Part shown: piece by piece, positions 1 to 9,452 of the stretch | Position numbering within the stretch: the first letter of the stretch is position 1 | How the letters are laid out: each line of letters starts with the position of its first letter | From: an uncultured Demequina sp. | Lineage (GTDB): Bacteria > Actinomycetota > Actinomycetes > Actinomycetales > Demequinaceae | Direction: 5' to 3' | DNA: 32,364 bases | Assembly (NCBI RefSeq): GCF_913055775.1 | Contig: NZ_CAJXJX010000016.1 | Location: 1 to 32,364 of the forward strand | Notes under the pieces: generated by a model | Told to the model about the DNA's origin: nothing | Databases searched by the model: none | Seen by the model: only the letters and a program-made list of their open reading frames with translations | Position numbers and translations under genes: made by a program

Positions 1-2
1 AC

Positions 3-2630
3 GTTCCCGAGCCGCTGCGCGAGGACGTTCGCCTGCTCGGCAGTCTGCTGGGCCAGGTGATCGTCGAGTCCGGCGGCGAGGAGGTGCTGGCCGATGTCGA
101 GCGCCTGCGCGAGCTCGCGATCCGCGCGCATGATGCGCGCGACGCGGAGGGCTCTGCGGCCCTCGACGAGGCGGTGACGCTCGTCAGCGGCTTCACGCTT
201 GAGCGTGCGCAGTACGTGGCACGCGCGTTCACTTGCTACTTCCACCTCGCGAACCTCGCCGAGGAGCACCACCGCGTGCGCGTGATCCGGCAGCGCGAGG
301 CCTCGGCGCTGACGGAGGACGACACCCTGTCCGAGGCGTTCGAGCAGCTCGCCGGTGAGGTGGGCCGCGAGGAGGCGCTGCGGCGCGTGCAGGCGCTCGA
401 GTTCCGTCCGGTGCTCACCGCGCACCCGACCGAGGCTCGCCGCCGCGAGGTCTCGGGTGCCGTGCGCCGCATCTCGGACCTGCTCACTGAACGCGACATC
501 ACCCACGCGGGCGGCACCACGCAGGCCGAGTCCGACCGCGCGCTCCTGGCGGAGATCGACGGGTTGTGGCGCACCGCGCTGATCCGCGCCTCGAAGCCCG
601 AGGTGCTGGACGAGGTCAAGGCCGCCCTCGCGGTCTTCGACGACACGATGTTCGAGACCTTCCCGCGCGTCTACCGCCGCCTCGACGACTTCCTCCTCGA
701 TGGCGACGCCGGCCGGCGCCCGCCGCTCGCGCGGCCGTTCGTGAGCCTGGGCTCATGGATCGGCGGCGATCGGGACGGCAACCCGAACGTGACCGCCGAG
801 GTCACGCGAGCTGCGGCGGCGCTCGCGTCCGAGCACGCGCTGCGGGCTCTCGAGCGGTCGTGCCGCGAGGTCGCCGAGAAGCTGTCGCTCGACGACGTCT
901 CGACGCCCCCTACCGAGGATCTGCTGGCCCTGCGTCAGCGCCAGACCCAGCGCGACGCGTCGCTCAGCGCGAGGGTCGCGGGCGACCTGCCCGGAGAGAC
1001 CCATCGCCACGGGCTTCTGTACATCGCGGCGCGCATCGCCGCGACGCAGGCGCGCAACGCGGACCTGCAGTACGAGGGTCCCGAGGACCTCGCGCTGGAT
1101 CTCGCGATCGTCCAGCGCTCGCTTGTCGAGGCCGGCGCGCGCCGCGCGGCGTATGGCGACCTCCAGCGCCTCATCTGGCAGGTCCAGACCTTCGGATTCC
1201 ACCTCGCCGAGCTTGAGGTTCGCCAGCACTCGCAGGTGCACGCTGCCGCCCTCGAGGACATCGCCCAGAACGGCATTCACGGCGACCTCCAGCCGCGCAC
1301 GCACGAGGTGCTCGACACGTTCCGCGCGCTCGGCGCCGTCCAGCAGCGCTACGGCATCCGTGCCGCGCGTCGCTACATCGTCTCCTTCACGCAGGCACCC
1401 GAGCACCTGGCGGCGGTCTACGAGCTCGCCGAGCACGCGTTCGCCAGTGCCGGCTCCGCGCCCGTCATCGACGCGATTCCGCTTTTCGAGACGTTCGACG
1501 ACCTCGAGAACTCGGTCGACATCCTCGAGACCGCGCTCGCCCTGCCCGCGGTCCAGCGCCGCCTCGAGCAGACCGGCCGCCGTATCGAGGTCATGCTCGG
1601 CTACTCGGACTCGTCGAAGGACGTGGGGCCTCTGGCCGCGACTCTCGCGCTGCACTCGGCGCAGGAGCGCATCGCCGCGTGGGCCCAGCGCAACGACCTC
1701 GTGCTCACGCTCTTCCACGGCCGTGGCGGCGCTCTGGGCCGCGGAGGCGGCCCCGCGAACCGTGCGGTGCTCGCGCAGCCGCCGGGCTCGGTGGACGGTC
1801 GCTTCAAGCTCACCGAGCAGGGCGAGGTCATCCTCGCCCGCTACGGCGACCCCGTCATCGCCGAGCGCCACATCGAGGAGGTGGCGGCAGCGACCCTGCT
1901 GCAGTCCTCGCCCAGCGTCGAGAAGCGCAACGCCGATGCGACGGCCGCGTTCTCGGAGATGGCCGCGCGCCTCGACGCCTCGTCGCGAGCGCGCTTCCAC
2001 GGGCTCGTGAAGGCCGACGGCTTCCCGCAGTGGTTCGCGCAGGTGACGCCGCTCGAGGAAGTGGGCCTGCTCAACATCGGCTCGCGTCCCGCGAAGCGCG
2101 GCCTCTCCGTCAACTCGCTCGACGACCTGCGCGCGATCCCGTGGGTCTTCGCCTGGAGCCAGGCCCGCATCAACCTCGCAGGCTGGTATGGGCTGGGCAC
2201 GGCGCTTGCCGAGTTCGGCGACGTCGATGAGTTGCGCCGCGCCTACGCCGAGTGGCCGCTGTTCTCCACGCTGCTGGACAACATCGAGATGTCGCTCGCC
2301 AAGACGGACGAGCACATCGCCGAGCGCTATCTCGCGCTGGGCGATCGCGACGACCTTGCCGCGCTGGTGCTTGACGAGATGCGTCTGACGCGCGAGTGGG
2401 TGCTGCGCGTCACCGACAGCGACCGCCCTCTGGCACGACGGCGCGTCCTCGGTCGCGCGGTGCAGCTCCGCTCGCCGTACGTCGACGCCCTGTCGCTCAT
2501 CCAGGTGCGTGCGCTCGAGGCGCTGCGCAACGGCGAGGCCGATGGCGACGAGGCGACGGTCGAGGAACTGCGGCGCGTGCTGCTGCTCACGGTGAGCGGC
2601 GTCTCCGCGGGAGTGCAGAACACCGGCTGA
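3..2630 (+). CDS. ppc: Phosphoenolpyruvate carboxylase, 5' end outside window
   Basis: Frame is open from base 3 (VPEPLREDVRLLGSLLGQVIVESGG...). PEPC motifs FRPVLTAHPTEARRR, GSWIGGDRDGNPNVT, LGYSDSSKDVGPLAATLALH, FHGRGGALGRGGGP, C-terminal SGVSAGVQNTG. Confidence 0.95.
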   Translation, partial: VPEPLREDVRLLGSLLGQVIVESGGEEVLADVERLRELAIRAHDARDAEGSAALDEAVTLVSGFTLERAQYVARAFTCYFHLANLAEEHHRVRVIRQREASALTEDDTLSEAFEQLAGEVGREEALRRVQALEFRPVLTAHPTEARRREVSGAVRRISDLLTERDITHAGGTTQAESDRALLAEIDGLWRTALIRASKPEVLDEVKAALAVFDDTMFETFPRVYRRLDDFLLDGDAGRRPPLARPFVSLGSWIGGDRDGNPNVTAEVTRAAAALASEHALRALERSCREVAEKLSLDDVSTPPTEDLLALRQRQTQRDASLSARVAGDLPGETHRHGLLYIAARIAATQARNADLQYEGPEDLALDLAIVQRSLVEAGARRAAYGDLQRLIWQVQTFGFHLAELEVRQHSQVHAAALEDIAQNGIHGDLQPRTHEVLDTFRALGAVQQRYGIRAARRYIVSFTQAPEHLAAVYELAEHAFASAGSAPVIDAIPLFETFDDLENSVDILETALALPAVQRRLEQTGRRIEVMLGYSDSSKDVGPLAATLALHSAQERIAAWAQRNDLVLTLFHGRGGALGRGGGPANRAVLAQPPGSVDGRFKLTEQGEVILARYGDPVIAERHIEEVAAATLLQSSPSVEKRNADATAAFSEMAARLDASSRARFHGLVKADGFPQWFAQVTPLEEVGLLNIGSRPAKRGLSVNSLDDLRAIPWVFAWSQARINLAGWYGLGTALAEFGDVDELRRAYAEWPLFSTLLDNIEMSLAKTDEHIAERYLALGDRDDLAALVLDEMRLTREWVLRVTDSDRPLARRRVLGRAVQLRSPYVDALSLIQVRALEALRNGEADGDEATVEELRRVLLLTVSGVSAGVQNTG

Positions 2631-2645
2631 TTCCGGAGGGCCGAT

Positions 2646-2685
2646 GCGCGGGCCGGGTGACGAGAGATCGTCACCCGGCCCGCGC
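2646..2685. terminator. Perfect 18-bp stem / 4-nt loop hairpin between convergent ppc and parC
   Basis: gcgcgggccgggtgacga-gaga-tcgtcacccggcccgcgc; arms are exact reverse complements; followed by cgttt on the + strand. Confidence 0.85.
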
Positions 2686-2727
2686 CGTTTCGGCTGGGTC
2701 GTGCAGCCCGTGAGCGAGTGGCGCGGC

Positions 2728-5169
2728 TCAGCCGATGCCCTGCACGGGGGCGGCCAGGGGCGACCCCGAGCCGTCACGACGACCGTGCTCGGTGGGCAGC
2801 TCGACCGCCTGCCCGGCGCCCGACGTCGCGCGCGCCGGCGCCTCGCCCACCCACGCGAGAAGCAGAGCGTCCTCGCCCTTGAGGAAGCGATGCGCACGCA
2901 CGCCGCCGGTCGCGCGGCCCTTCGACGGGTACTCGCTGAAGGGCGTCACCTTGGCCGCGCCGGGCATCGTCCCGGGCAGTGCGGAGGACGAGCCTGCAAT
3001 GGTGACGACCACCGCATCGGCCTCTTGCGCGACCACGCCGAAGAAGACGGCGCGAGCGCCGTCGGGAAGCTTGATGCCGGCGATCCCGCCGCCCGTGCGG
3101 CCCTGAGGGCGCGCGGAGCCCTGCGTCGCCTCGAAGTGCAGCAGGGCGGCCTGGTCCGACACGAACACCAGCTCGGCGCCGTCGGGGGCCGGGGCCGCGC
3201 CGATGACGCGGTCGCCGTCCTTGAGCGCGATGACCTCCCAGGCGTCGCGGTTGGGCGCGGGCTCCGGCTTCACGCGCTTGACCACGCCCGCGGCGGTGCC
3301 GAGCGCCAGGGGGGTGTCGCCGTCGATCGGCACCAGGGCCACGACTTCCTCATCGCGCTCGAGCGCGACGAGCTCCGAGACTGGAGTGCCCCCACCCAGC
3401 GACGGCGGCTCACTCGTGGGCGCCAGGGCCGGGACCTCGAGGAGTGACAGCCGCAGCAGACGGCCGGTGCTCGTCACGACACCCACGTCCGCACGGGCCG
3501 ATGCCGGCACGACCGACCGGATCACGTCGTGCGCGGAGCGGCGCCCGTCGCGGGACGGAGCGGTCTCGTCTGCGGTGCGCGCGACCAGCCCCGTCGACGA
3601 CAGGAGAGCGTGGCACGGGGTGTCCTCGACCTCGAGCGATGGCGCGGACGCCGCCCGCGGAGCGCTCGCCGCGCTCGCCACGGACGGCGCCGTCCCGGCC
3701 TCGGCGAGCAGAATCGTGCGACGCGGGGTGCCGTACTCGGCGGCGACGGCGTCCATCTCGGAGCCCACGACGCCGCGCAGCACGGTGTCAGACCCAAGGA
3801 TTTCCTCGAGCTCGGCGATCTCAGCGAGCAGCTGGGCCTTCTCGTTCTCGAGCTCGAGGCGGGAGAACTTGGTGAGCCGGCGCAGTCGCAGCTCGAGGAT
3901 GTAGTCGGCCTGGACCTCGGAGAGGTCGAAAGCGGTCATGAGACGCTCGCGCGCCTCGCCGGCGTCCTCGGAGGAGCGAATGATCTGGATGACGTCGTCG
4001 ATGTCGAGGATCGCGATGAGGAGGCCGTCGACCAGGTGCAGGCGGTCCCGTCGCGCCTGCAGGCGGTGCTCGGAGCGGCGCCGCACGACGTTCAGCCGGT
4101 GCCCGATCCACACCTGGAGCATCTCCTTGAGGCCCAAGGTGCGCGGCTCGCCGTCGACCAGCGCGACGTTGTTCATCGAGAAGGACTCCTCGAGCGGCGT
4201 GAAGCGGTACAGGCGCTCCAGGACGGCCTCAGGGTTATAGCCGTTCTTGACCTCGATCACCAGGCGCAGGCCGTGCTTGCGGTCGGTGAGGTCGGTCACT
4301 GCGGTGATGCCCTCGAGCTTCTTGCGGGACACGCCGTCCTTGATCTTCTCGATTACCTTCTCGGGCCCGACGAGATAGGGCAGCTCGGTCACGACGATGC
4401 CTTGGCGGCGCGGCGTGACCTTCTCGATTCTGCTCGTGGCGCGGGTCACGAACTTGCCGCGACCAGTCGCGTAGGCCTCGCGCACGCCTTCGAGTCCCAC
4501 GATCTTGCCGCCGCCGGGCAGGTCCGGTCCGGGCACGAAGCGCATGAGCTCGTCGAGATCCGCCTGGGGGTGGGCCAGCAGATGACGCGCGGCCGAGACC
4601 ACCTCGACGAGGTTGTGGGGTGCCATGTTGGTGGCCATGCCCACCGCGATGCCGGACGCGCCGTTGACCAGGAGGTTCGGGATCGCGGCCGGCAGCACCT
4701 CGGGCTGGGTCAGCTTGTTGTCGTAGTTGGGGACGGTGTCGACCACGTCCTCGCCCAGGTCCGCGAGCATCGCCACCGCGCCGGGAGCCATGCGGGCCTC
4801 GGTGTAGCGCGAGGCCGCGGGTCCGTCGTCGAGCGATCCGAAGTTCCCATGCCCGTCGACCAGCGGCAGGCGCAGCGAGAACGGCTGGGCCATGCGGACG
4901 AGAGCGTCGTAGATCGCGCCGTCGCCGTGCGGGTGCAGCTTGCCCATCACCTCGCCGACCACGCGCGAGGACTTGACGTGAGCGCGGTCCGGGCGGAGAC
5001 CCATCTCGCCCATCGAGTAGATGATGCGGCGCTGCACCGGCTTGAGGCCGTCCCGAGCATCCGGCAGGGCGCGCGAGTAGATGACGGAGTAGGCGTACTC
5101 GAGGAACGACGCCTCCATCTCGGCTTGGACGTCGATGTCCACGATCTGGGCATCGGGCGCGGCGGCCAT
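2728..5169 (-). CDS. parC: DNA topoisomerase IV / gyrase-like subunit A
   Basis: [51 protein letters not shown], catalytic-Tyr motif [12 protein letters not shown]. Start taken at [12 protein letters not shown] (ORF extends to 5181). Confidence 0.9.
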   Translation of the reverse strand: MAAAPDAQIVDIDVQAEMEASFLEYAYSVIYSRALPDARDGLKPVQRRIIYSMGEMGLRPDRAHVKSSRVVGEVMGKLHPHGDGAIYDALVRMAQPFSLRLPLVDGHGNFGSLDDGPAASRYTEARMAPGAVAMLADLGEDVVDTVPNYDNKLTQPEVLPAAIPNLLVNGASGIAVGMATNMAPHNLVEVVSAARHLLAHPQADLDELMRFVPGPDLPGGGKIVGLEGVREAYATGRGKFVTRATSRIEKVTPRRQGIVVTELPYLVGPEKVIEKIKDGVSRKKLEGITAVTDLTDRKHGLRLVIEVKNGYNPEAVLERLYRFTPLEESFSMNNVALVDGEPRTLGLKEMLQVWIGHRLNVVRRRSEHRLQARRDRLHLVDGLLIAILDIDDVIQIIRSSEDAGEARERLMTAFDLSEVQADYILELRLRRLTKFSRLELENEKAQLLAEIAELEEILGSDTVLRGVVGSEMDAVAAEYGTPRRTILLAEAGTAPSVASAASAPRAASAPSLEVEDTPCHALLSSTGLVARTADETAPSRDGRRSAHDVIRSVVPASARADVGVVTSTGRLLRLSLLEVPALAPTSEPPSLGGGTPVSELVALERDEEVVALVPIDGDTPLALGTAAGVVKRVKPEPAPNRDAWEVIALKDGDRVIGAAPAPDGAELVFVSDQAALLHFEATQGSARPQGRTGGGIAGIKLPDGARAVFFGVVAQEADAVVVTIAGSSSALPGTMPGAAKVTPFSEYPSKGRATGGVRAHRFLKGEDALLLAWVGEAPARATSGAGQAVELPTEHGRRDGSGSPLAAPVQGIG

Positions 5170-5288
5170 GTCTCTCCTCACGAACGGCGGTCACGGGGCT
5201 GAGGGCATTGTCCCGCCGTGCCCCGTCGGGCCGGTGGTGCCACGCGGGCTGGTGGTCACCCGGCCCGCGAAGTGGAAGAATAGCCGCC

Positions 5289-5855
5289 ATGTCTCACACG
5301 CTCGACCAGGCCGTCGCGGTCGCCGGCTACTATCCCGCCCTCGCGAGCTCGGTGCTCCGGCGCGCGATCGGTGATGAGGCGGTGGCGGCGCACTTCGTCC
5401 ACGCCGAGACGACCTTCGACGACCGCGAGGTGCGGCGGCACATGACGGTGCTGGTAGTCACGGGCTCGCGCCTCATCCGGGTGCACATGGACGACGGCGC
5501 CGGTCACAGCGCCGAGGGCGCGCACGAGGCTTCTGCGACCGTCGAGACCGCGCTGCTGTCGCGCATCTCCAACATGGCGATGACGCACGTGGTCCACCAT
5601 CCCGAGAACTTCCGCGACGGCGACCTGCCCAGCGAGCTCGTCCTCGCGGTCGGGTGGGGCGTCCACTCGCGCATCGAGCTCGAGCCTGCGACGTGCGGTG
5701 ATGACAGCTGCGAGGCCGACCACGGCTACACCGGCGGCCTCACCGGTGACGACACGCTGGTGCGCGTCAGCGCGATCGCCGACGGCGAGGACTCGGTGCG
5801 CGCGCTCGAGGACTTCGCGCGCGTGCTGCAGTCGGCCATCGGTCCGCAGGCCTGA
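5289..5855 (+). CDS. DUF5998-family protein
   Basis: ATG at 5289, MSHTLDQAVAVAGYYPALASSVLRRAIGDEAVAAHFVHAETTFD...; matches remembered actinobacterial family next to the phosphodiesterase gene. Confidence 0.75.
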   Translation: MSHTLDQAVAVAGYYPALASSVLRRAIGDEAVAAHFVHAETTFDDREVRRHMTVLVVTGSRLIRVHMDDGAGHSAEGAHEASATVETALLSRISNMAMTHVVHHPENFRDGDLPSELVLAVGWGVHSRIELEPATCGDDSCEADHGYTGGLTGDDTLVRVSAIADGEDSVRALEDFARVLQSAIGPQA

Positions 5856-5865
5856 CAGGTCCAGC

Positions 5866-7032
5866 GTGACGTCGGGGCCCGATCTCGGCGCGCTGGGGCT
5901 CAGCCTGCCGGATCACGGGGGCAGGGAGCTGGGCGCGGTGCTTCCGGCCGCCCTGGCCGCCGTCGGCGCCGGGCACGTGGTGCGCCACCGGAGGGCCGAC
6001 AAGGACCGCGCCCGGCTGGGCATTCCTCGGGCGCGCCATGTCGTCGTGGTGCTCATCGATGGGCTGGGGCATCACAATCTTGAGGAGCGGCGCGGTCACG
6101 CCCCCTTCCTGCGGTCCGCCGAGCAGGCGGTGATCTCCGCCGGCTACCCCTCGACCACTGCGGCCTCGCTGGCGCTGTTCGGCACGGGCCAGCCCCCGGG
6201 ACGCACCGGGCTGACGGGCTACACCGCACGCAATCCCCGGACCGGGAAACTCGCGAACCTGGTGTCCTGGGAGGGCGCGGACGATGCGCTCGAGTGGCAG
6301 CGTGAGCCCTCGCTCCTCCAGGAGGCCGATGCGGCGGGCTTCACGGTGACGACGCTCGGCAAGCGACGGTTCGCCGGGTCGGGACTGACGCAGGCGGTGC
6401 TGCGCGGCGGTCAGTTCGTGGGCGCCGAGCGGCTCTCCGATCGGATCGATGTCGCGAGCGCGGCCGCTGCCCGCCCGGGAGTCTCGTACTGCTACTGGGG
6501 CGAGATCGATGCGGCCGGCCACCGCTACGGCTGGCAGTCCGACGAGTGGGTCGCCGCGCTTGAGGACGCCGACCGCGAGCTGCGGCGGCTGGCACGCTCG
6601 CTGCCGACCGGCGCGATCATGGTCGTGACCGCCGACCACGGGATGATCGACGTCCCTGGCGCCCCGCGCTGGGACGTCGCCGACGAGTCTGCTCTGCGCG
6701 AGGGTGTCGAGATCATCGCCGGCGAGCCACGCGCCCTGCACGTCCACCTTGCGGCCGGGGTCGACCGGGACACGGCGGCGCAGCGGTGGCGGGAGCGTCT
6801 CGACGGCTATGCGGCCGTGTGGACCCGCGACGAGGCGATCGCGCTGGGCCTGTTCGGCGACGTCGCGTCGCATGTCGTGGAGCGCATCGGGGACCTGGTC
6901 GTCGCCATGGCGGGCAGGGCGATCGTGGTGGACTCTCGCACCCAGTCGGAGCAGTCCCGCGCGTTGATCGGGATGCACGGCTCGCTCACGCCGTACGAGC
7001 TTCAGGTCCCGTTGCTGGTCGCGGCGCCGTAG
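5866..7032 (+). CDS. Alkaline phosphatase / nucleotide pyrophosphatase superfamily protein
   Basis: GTG start at 5866; HVVVVLIDGLGHHNL, AGYPSTTAASLALFGTGQPPGRTGLTGY, MVVTADHGMIDVP, IGMHGSLTPYELQVPLLVAAP. Confidence 0.85.
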   Translation: MTSGPDLGALGLSLPDHGGRELGAVLPAALAAVGAGHVVRHRRADKDRARLGIPRARHVVVVLIDGLGHHNLEERRGHAPFLRSAEQAVISAGYPSTTAASLALFGTGQPPGRTGLTGYTARNPRTGKLANLVSWEGADDALEWQREPSLLQEADAAGFTVTTLGKRRFAGSGLTQAVLRGGQFVGAERLSDRIDVASAAAARPGVSYCYWGEIDAAGHRYGWQSDEWVAALEDADRELRRLARSLPTGAIMVVTADHGMIDVPGAPRWDVADESALREGVEIIAGEPRALHVHLAAGVDRDTAAQRWRERLDGYAAVWTRDEAIALGLFGDVASHVVERIGDLVVAMAGRAIVVDSRTQSEQSRALIGMHGSLTPYELQVPLLVAAP

Positions 7033-7064
7033 CGGCCTCGCGCGCTTGCGGACGGCGCGTGCCT

Positions 7065-7103
7065 ACCGCGCGTGCCGACCGCGCGTGCCGACCGCGCGTG
7101 CCG
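7065..7103 (+). repeat. 13-bp tandem repeat, 3 perfect copies (accgcgcgtgccg)
   Basis: Copies at 7065-7077, 7078-7090, 7091-7103; a degenerate unit precedes (gacggcgcgtgcct, 7051-7064). Confidence 0.9.
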
Positions 7104-7201
7104 GGAGCGCCCTTGGATGGCTCGCGCAGGTGGCGCGCGCACGTGTCGCGTGCGTGCGATCGGGTGCTCGTGGCGGTGGGAACACCACTCTGAAACGGTG
7201 G

Positions 7202-7210
7202 TTATCCACA
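7202..7210 (+). promoter_or_regulatory. DnaA-box-like 9-mer TTATCCACA upstream of the HNH gene
   Basis: Exact match to the classic DnaA-box consensus; embedded in gtgg-ttat-ccac (7198-7209). Function unproven. Confidence 0.4.
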
Positions 7211-7262
7211 GGACTGCCACGCTCTGCGAGGCGATGTCAGACCCCGCTGATGTGATGGATGC

Positions 7263-9452
7263 ATGACCGAGGCACCTGCTCCGCTTGCTCCTTTGGGGGG
7301 TGATGTTGCTGCGCCTTCGCCGGGGTCATCGGGATCGGGTGGCTGGGATGGGCGGGTGCGGGCGGCGCTCGCGGAACGGCGTGAGTTGACTCACGCCGGG
7401 GTGAACGCGATGTCGGATGACGACCTGGTGGCCTTGGGCACCGCCCTGGGAGGGGTGCGCAAGGATGCCGACCGGATGATGGCCGTTGTCGCTGCGGTGC
7501 AGGCGGAGCGGTCGCGCACGAAGTCCCAGCAGTTGGGGCTTGCCCGGAGGAAGGGCAAGGGTGATGAGCGCGGGCTGGTGTCGGGTCAGACGGGTGGCTC
7601 GGAGGCGGAGGCTGGCCGTCTGATCGAACTGGGGGAGACGCTGCGCGATGCCGAGCGGGCTCGTGATGGGCTCGAGGGGACCGCGCCCGGTGCCCCACCC
7701 GGTGGCGGTGAGCCCGGCGAGGCTGCTCCGGCTGAACCGCGTCCGGTGTTCCCGCGGGTTGCGCAGGCCGTCAGTGCCGGCGAGCTCAGTGTCGAGGCAT
7801 CGACGATGATCACGCGGATGCTCACGCGGGTCGCGAAGCGGTGCGACGCCGCGGCGGTGGCGTGGGCGGAGAAGGACCTCGTGACGTCGGCGAAGTACAT
7901 GCGGCTGAAGAAGCTTGCCGCGCTGATCACCCGGACTGAAGAACGCCTGGACCGTGAGCATCTCGAGGAGCTGGCCAGGGATCGGAGAGAGCGACGGTAC
8001 CTGCGTATCGGTGAGGCCGCTGACGGGATGATGACGATCAATGGTCGGCTGGATCCGGAGAACGGCGCACCCCTGGTGGGGGTGTTGCAGGCGATGGTGA
8101 ACCAGAACTTCCGACTGCGCAAGCGGATGCAGGACCGTGCCAAGGCCGGCGAGCAGGTCGTCATCGACGAGCGCACCACTGAACAGGTGCGGGCCGACGC
8201 GCTCGGCGACTTCGCCCGCCACCTGGCCGGTTGCGACGTGGACGTGCTGCCTAAGGCTGGTGTCACGCTGGTGGTGCGCACCGACGTCGACCAGCTCCGC
8301 AAGGGCCTGGCGGGTGCCACCGTTGATGGCCTGGCAACGGGTGTGGATGCGGGCACGCTGCGGCGGATGGCTGCCGCCGCCGGTGTCATCCCGCAGGTCA
8401 TGGGTGGCCCGTCGGTGGTGCTCGATCACGGTCGTGCCAAGCGCCACTTCACCCCTGCGCAGAAGCTGGCGCTGGTCGAGAGGGATGGCGGGTGTGCGAA
8501 GTGCGGTGCGCCGCCGTCGTGGTGCGACGCGCATCACCTGGTGCACTGGGCCCGCGGGGGCCCGTCGGATCTGTCCAACGGCATTCTGTTGTGTGTGCGG
8601 TGTCACCATGACATCCACCGGGACCACTGGGAGATCGAGGCCACAGCCACCGAGGTGTGGTTCATCCCTCCAGCATCGATCGACCCGCAACGACAGCGCC
8701 AACCCGGCGGCCGGCGGCTCTTCGACGCCTGGCCGCTTGAACCCGACCGGGACGTTGGATTGCCATCGGGCCGATTCGGGTCCGGGTCCGAGTCCGGGTC
8801 CGAGTCCGCGAGCGAAGGCGCAGTGCCGCCTGCCTTGCCGGGGCCTGAATCAACCGCTCCGCTTGAACTCGACATCGCCGCCCACAACTGCGCCATGGCA
8901 GCGCGCGACCAGTACGTCTCGCTACGGGTCGATGAGGACGACGGGGAGCCCGTGCGCGCTGCGGGCACGCCCGGGGGGCCGGGCGTCAGTCGTGCTTGGC
9001 GCCGAAGACGATCTCGTCCCAGCTCGGGACAGATGAGCGACCGCGGCGGCTGGCCTGACGAGGCTCCGTCTCTGCCGCAGGGGCCTCGGTGCTCTCGGTT
9101 GCTGCGTCGGAATCCTCCGGCAGGGCCTCGGCGTCAGCACCGGAGGTGCGCCCGCCCCGCAGAGCTGAGCCTGCGGGATGGGGCATCGAGGTTCCCGTGG
9201 GCCTGTCCGTGCCGAAGCCGACCTCCGCCTCACGGCGACGCTGTGCGGGACCGAAGCCCTCAAACTGCTCGTCTTCGTCGTCGAGCTCGTCCTCGAACTC
9301 GGGTTCGACGCTCTCCCGAGTCCCGCGGCGCTCGTGGAGGTCCTCGAGCAGCAATTCGGTGGATGACGGCTCGTGGCTCGGCTCATCCTCGCTCGCAGAA
9401 GGCATGGCAGGACGGTTCTGATCAAGCGGCGCGTCGTCATCCACGGACTTGA
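7263..9452 (+). CDS. DUF222 / 13E12-type HNH endonuclease domain protein; 3' part (after about 8985) doubtful
   Basis: N-terminal DUF222-like region; HNH motif CAKCGAPPSWCDAHHLVHWARGGPSDLSNGILLCVRCHHDIHRDHW. Annotated end is the first in-frame stop, 467 bp inside the opposite-strand sepH. Confidence 0.8.
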   Translation: MTEAPAPLAPLGGDVAAPSPGSSGSGGWDGRVRAALAERRELTHAGVNAMSDDDLVALGTALGGVRKDADRMMAVVAAVQAERSRTKSQQLGLARRKGKGDERGLVSGQTGGSEAEAGRLIELGETLRDAERARDGLEGTAPGAPPGGGEPGEAAPAEPRPVFPRVAQAVSAGELSVEASTMITRMLTRVAKRCDAAAVAWAEKDLVTSAKYMRLKKLAALITRTEERLDREHLEELARDRRERRYLRIGEAADGMMTINGRLDPENGAPLVGVLQAMVNQNFRLRKRMQDRAKAGEQVVIDERTTEQVRADALGDFARHLAGCDVDVLPKAGVTLVVRTDVDQLRKGLAGATVDGLATGVDAGTLRRMAAAAGVIPQVMGGPSVVLDHGRAKRHFTPAQKLALVERDGGCAKCGAPPSWCDAHHLVHWARGGPSDLSNGILLCVRCHHDIHRDHWEIEATATEVWFIPPASIDPQRQRQPGGRRLFDAWPLEPDRDVGLPSGRFGSGSESGSESASEGAVPPALPGPESTAPLELDIAAHNCAMAARDQYVSLRVDEDDGEPVRAAGTPGGPGVSRAWRRRRSRPSSGQMSDRGGWPDEAPSLPQGPRCSRLLRRNPPAGPRRQHRRCARPAELSLRDGASRFPWACPCRSRPPPHGDAVRDRSPQTARLRRRARPRTRVRRSPESRGARGGPRAAIRWMTARGSAHPRSQKAWQDGSDQAARRHPRT
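8777..8808 (+). repeat. 6/12-bp tandem repeat (gggtccgagtcc) encoding GSGSESGSES within the HNH ORF
   Basis: Perfect 12-mer copies at 8784-8795 and 8796-8807 plus an upstream variant unit. Confidence 0.8.
8968..8985. terminator. 7-bp stem / 4-nt loop hairpin abutting the sepH stop codon
   Basis: cgcccgg-gggg-ccgggcg; sepH stop occupies 8986-8988. No T-tract. Confidence 0.45.

Noticed and set aside
753-2897. 714-aa minus-strand ORF opposite ppc
   Set aside because: Antisense shadow of ppc; no recognisable motif, runs across the strong terminator hairpin.
3529-5202. 557-aa plus-strand ORF opposite parC
   Set aside because: Antisense shadow of a clear topoisomerase gene.
7065-7103. Possible CRISPR array
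   Set aside because: Units are 13 bp, directly adjacent, without spacers, and no cas genes are present.
7198-7210. Possible replication origin
   Set aside because: Only one DnaA-box-like word, no AT-rich unwinding region, no dnaA/dnaN nearby.
7046-7266. Small ORFs (MRTARAYRACRPR.../MPTARADRACRE...) upstream of the HNH gene
   Set aside because: They translate the tandem repeat; no start signal or family resemblance.
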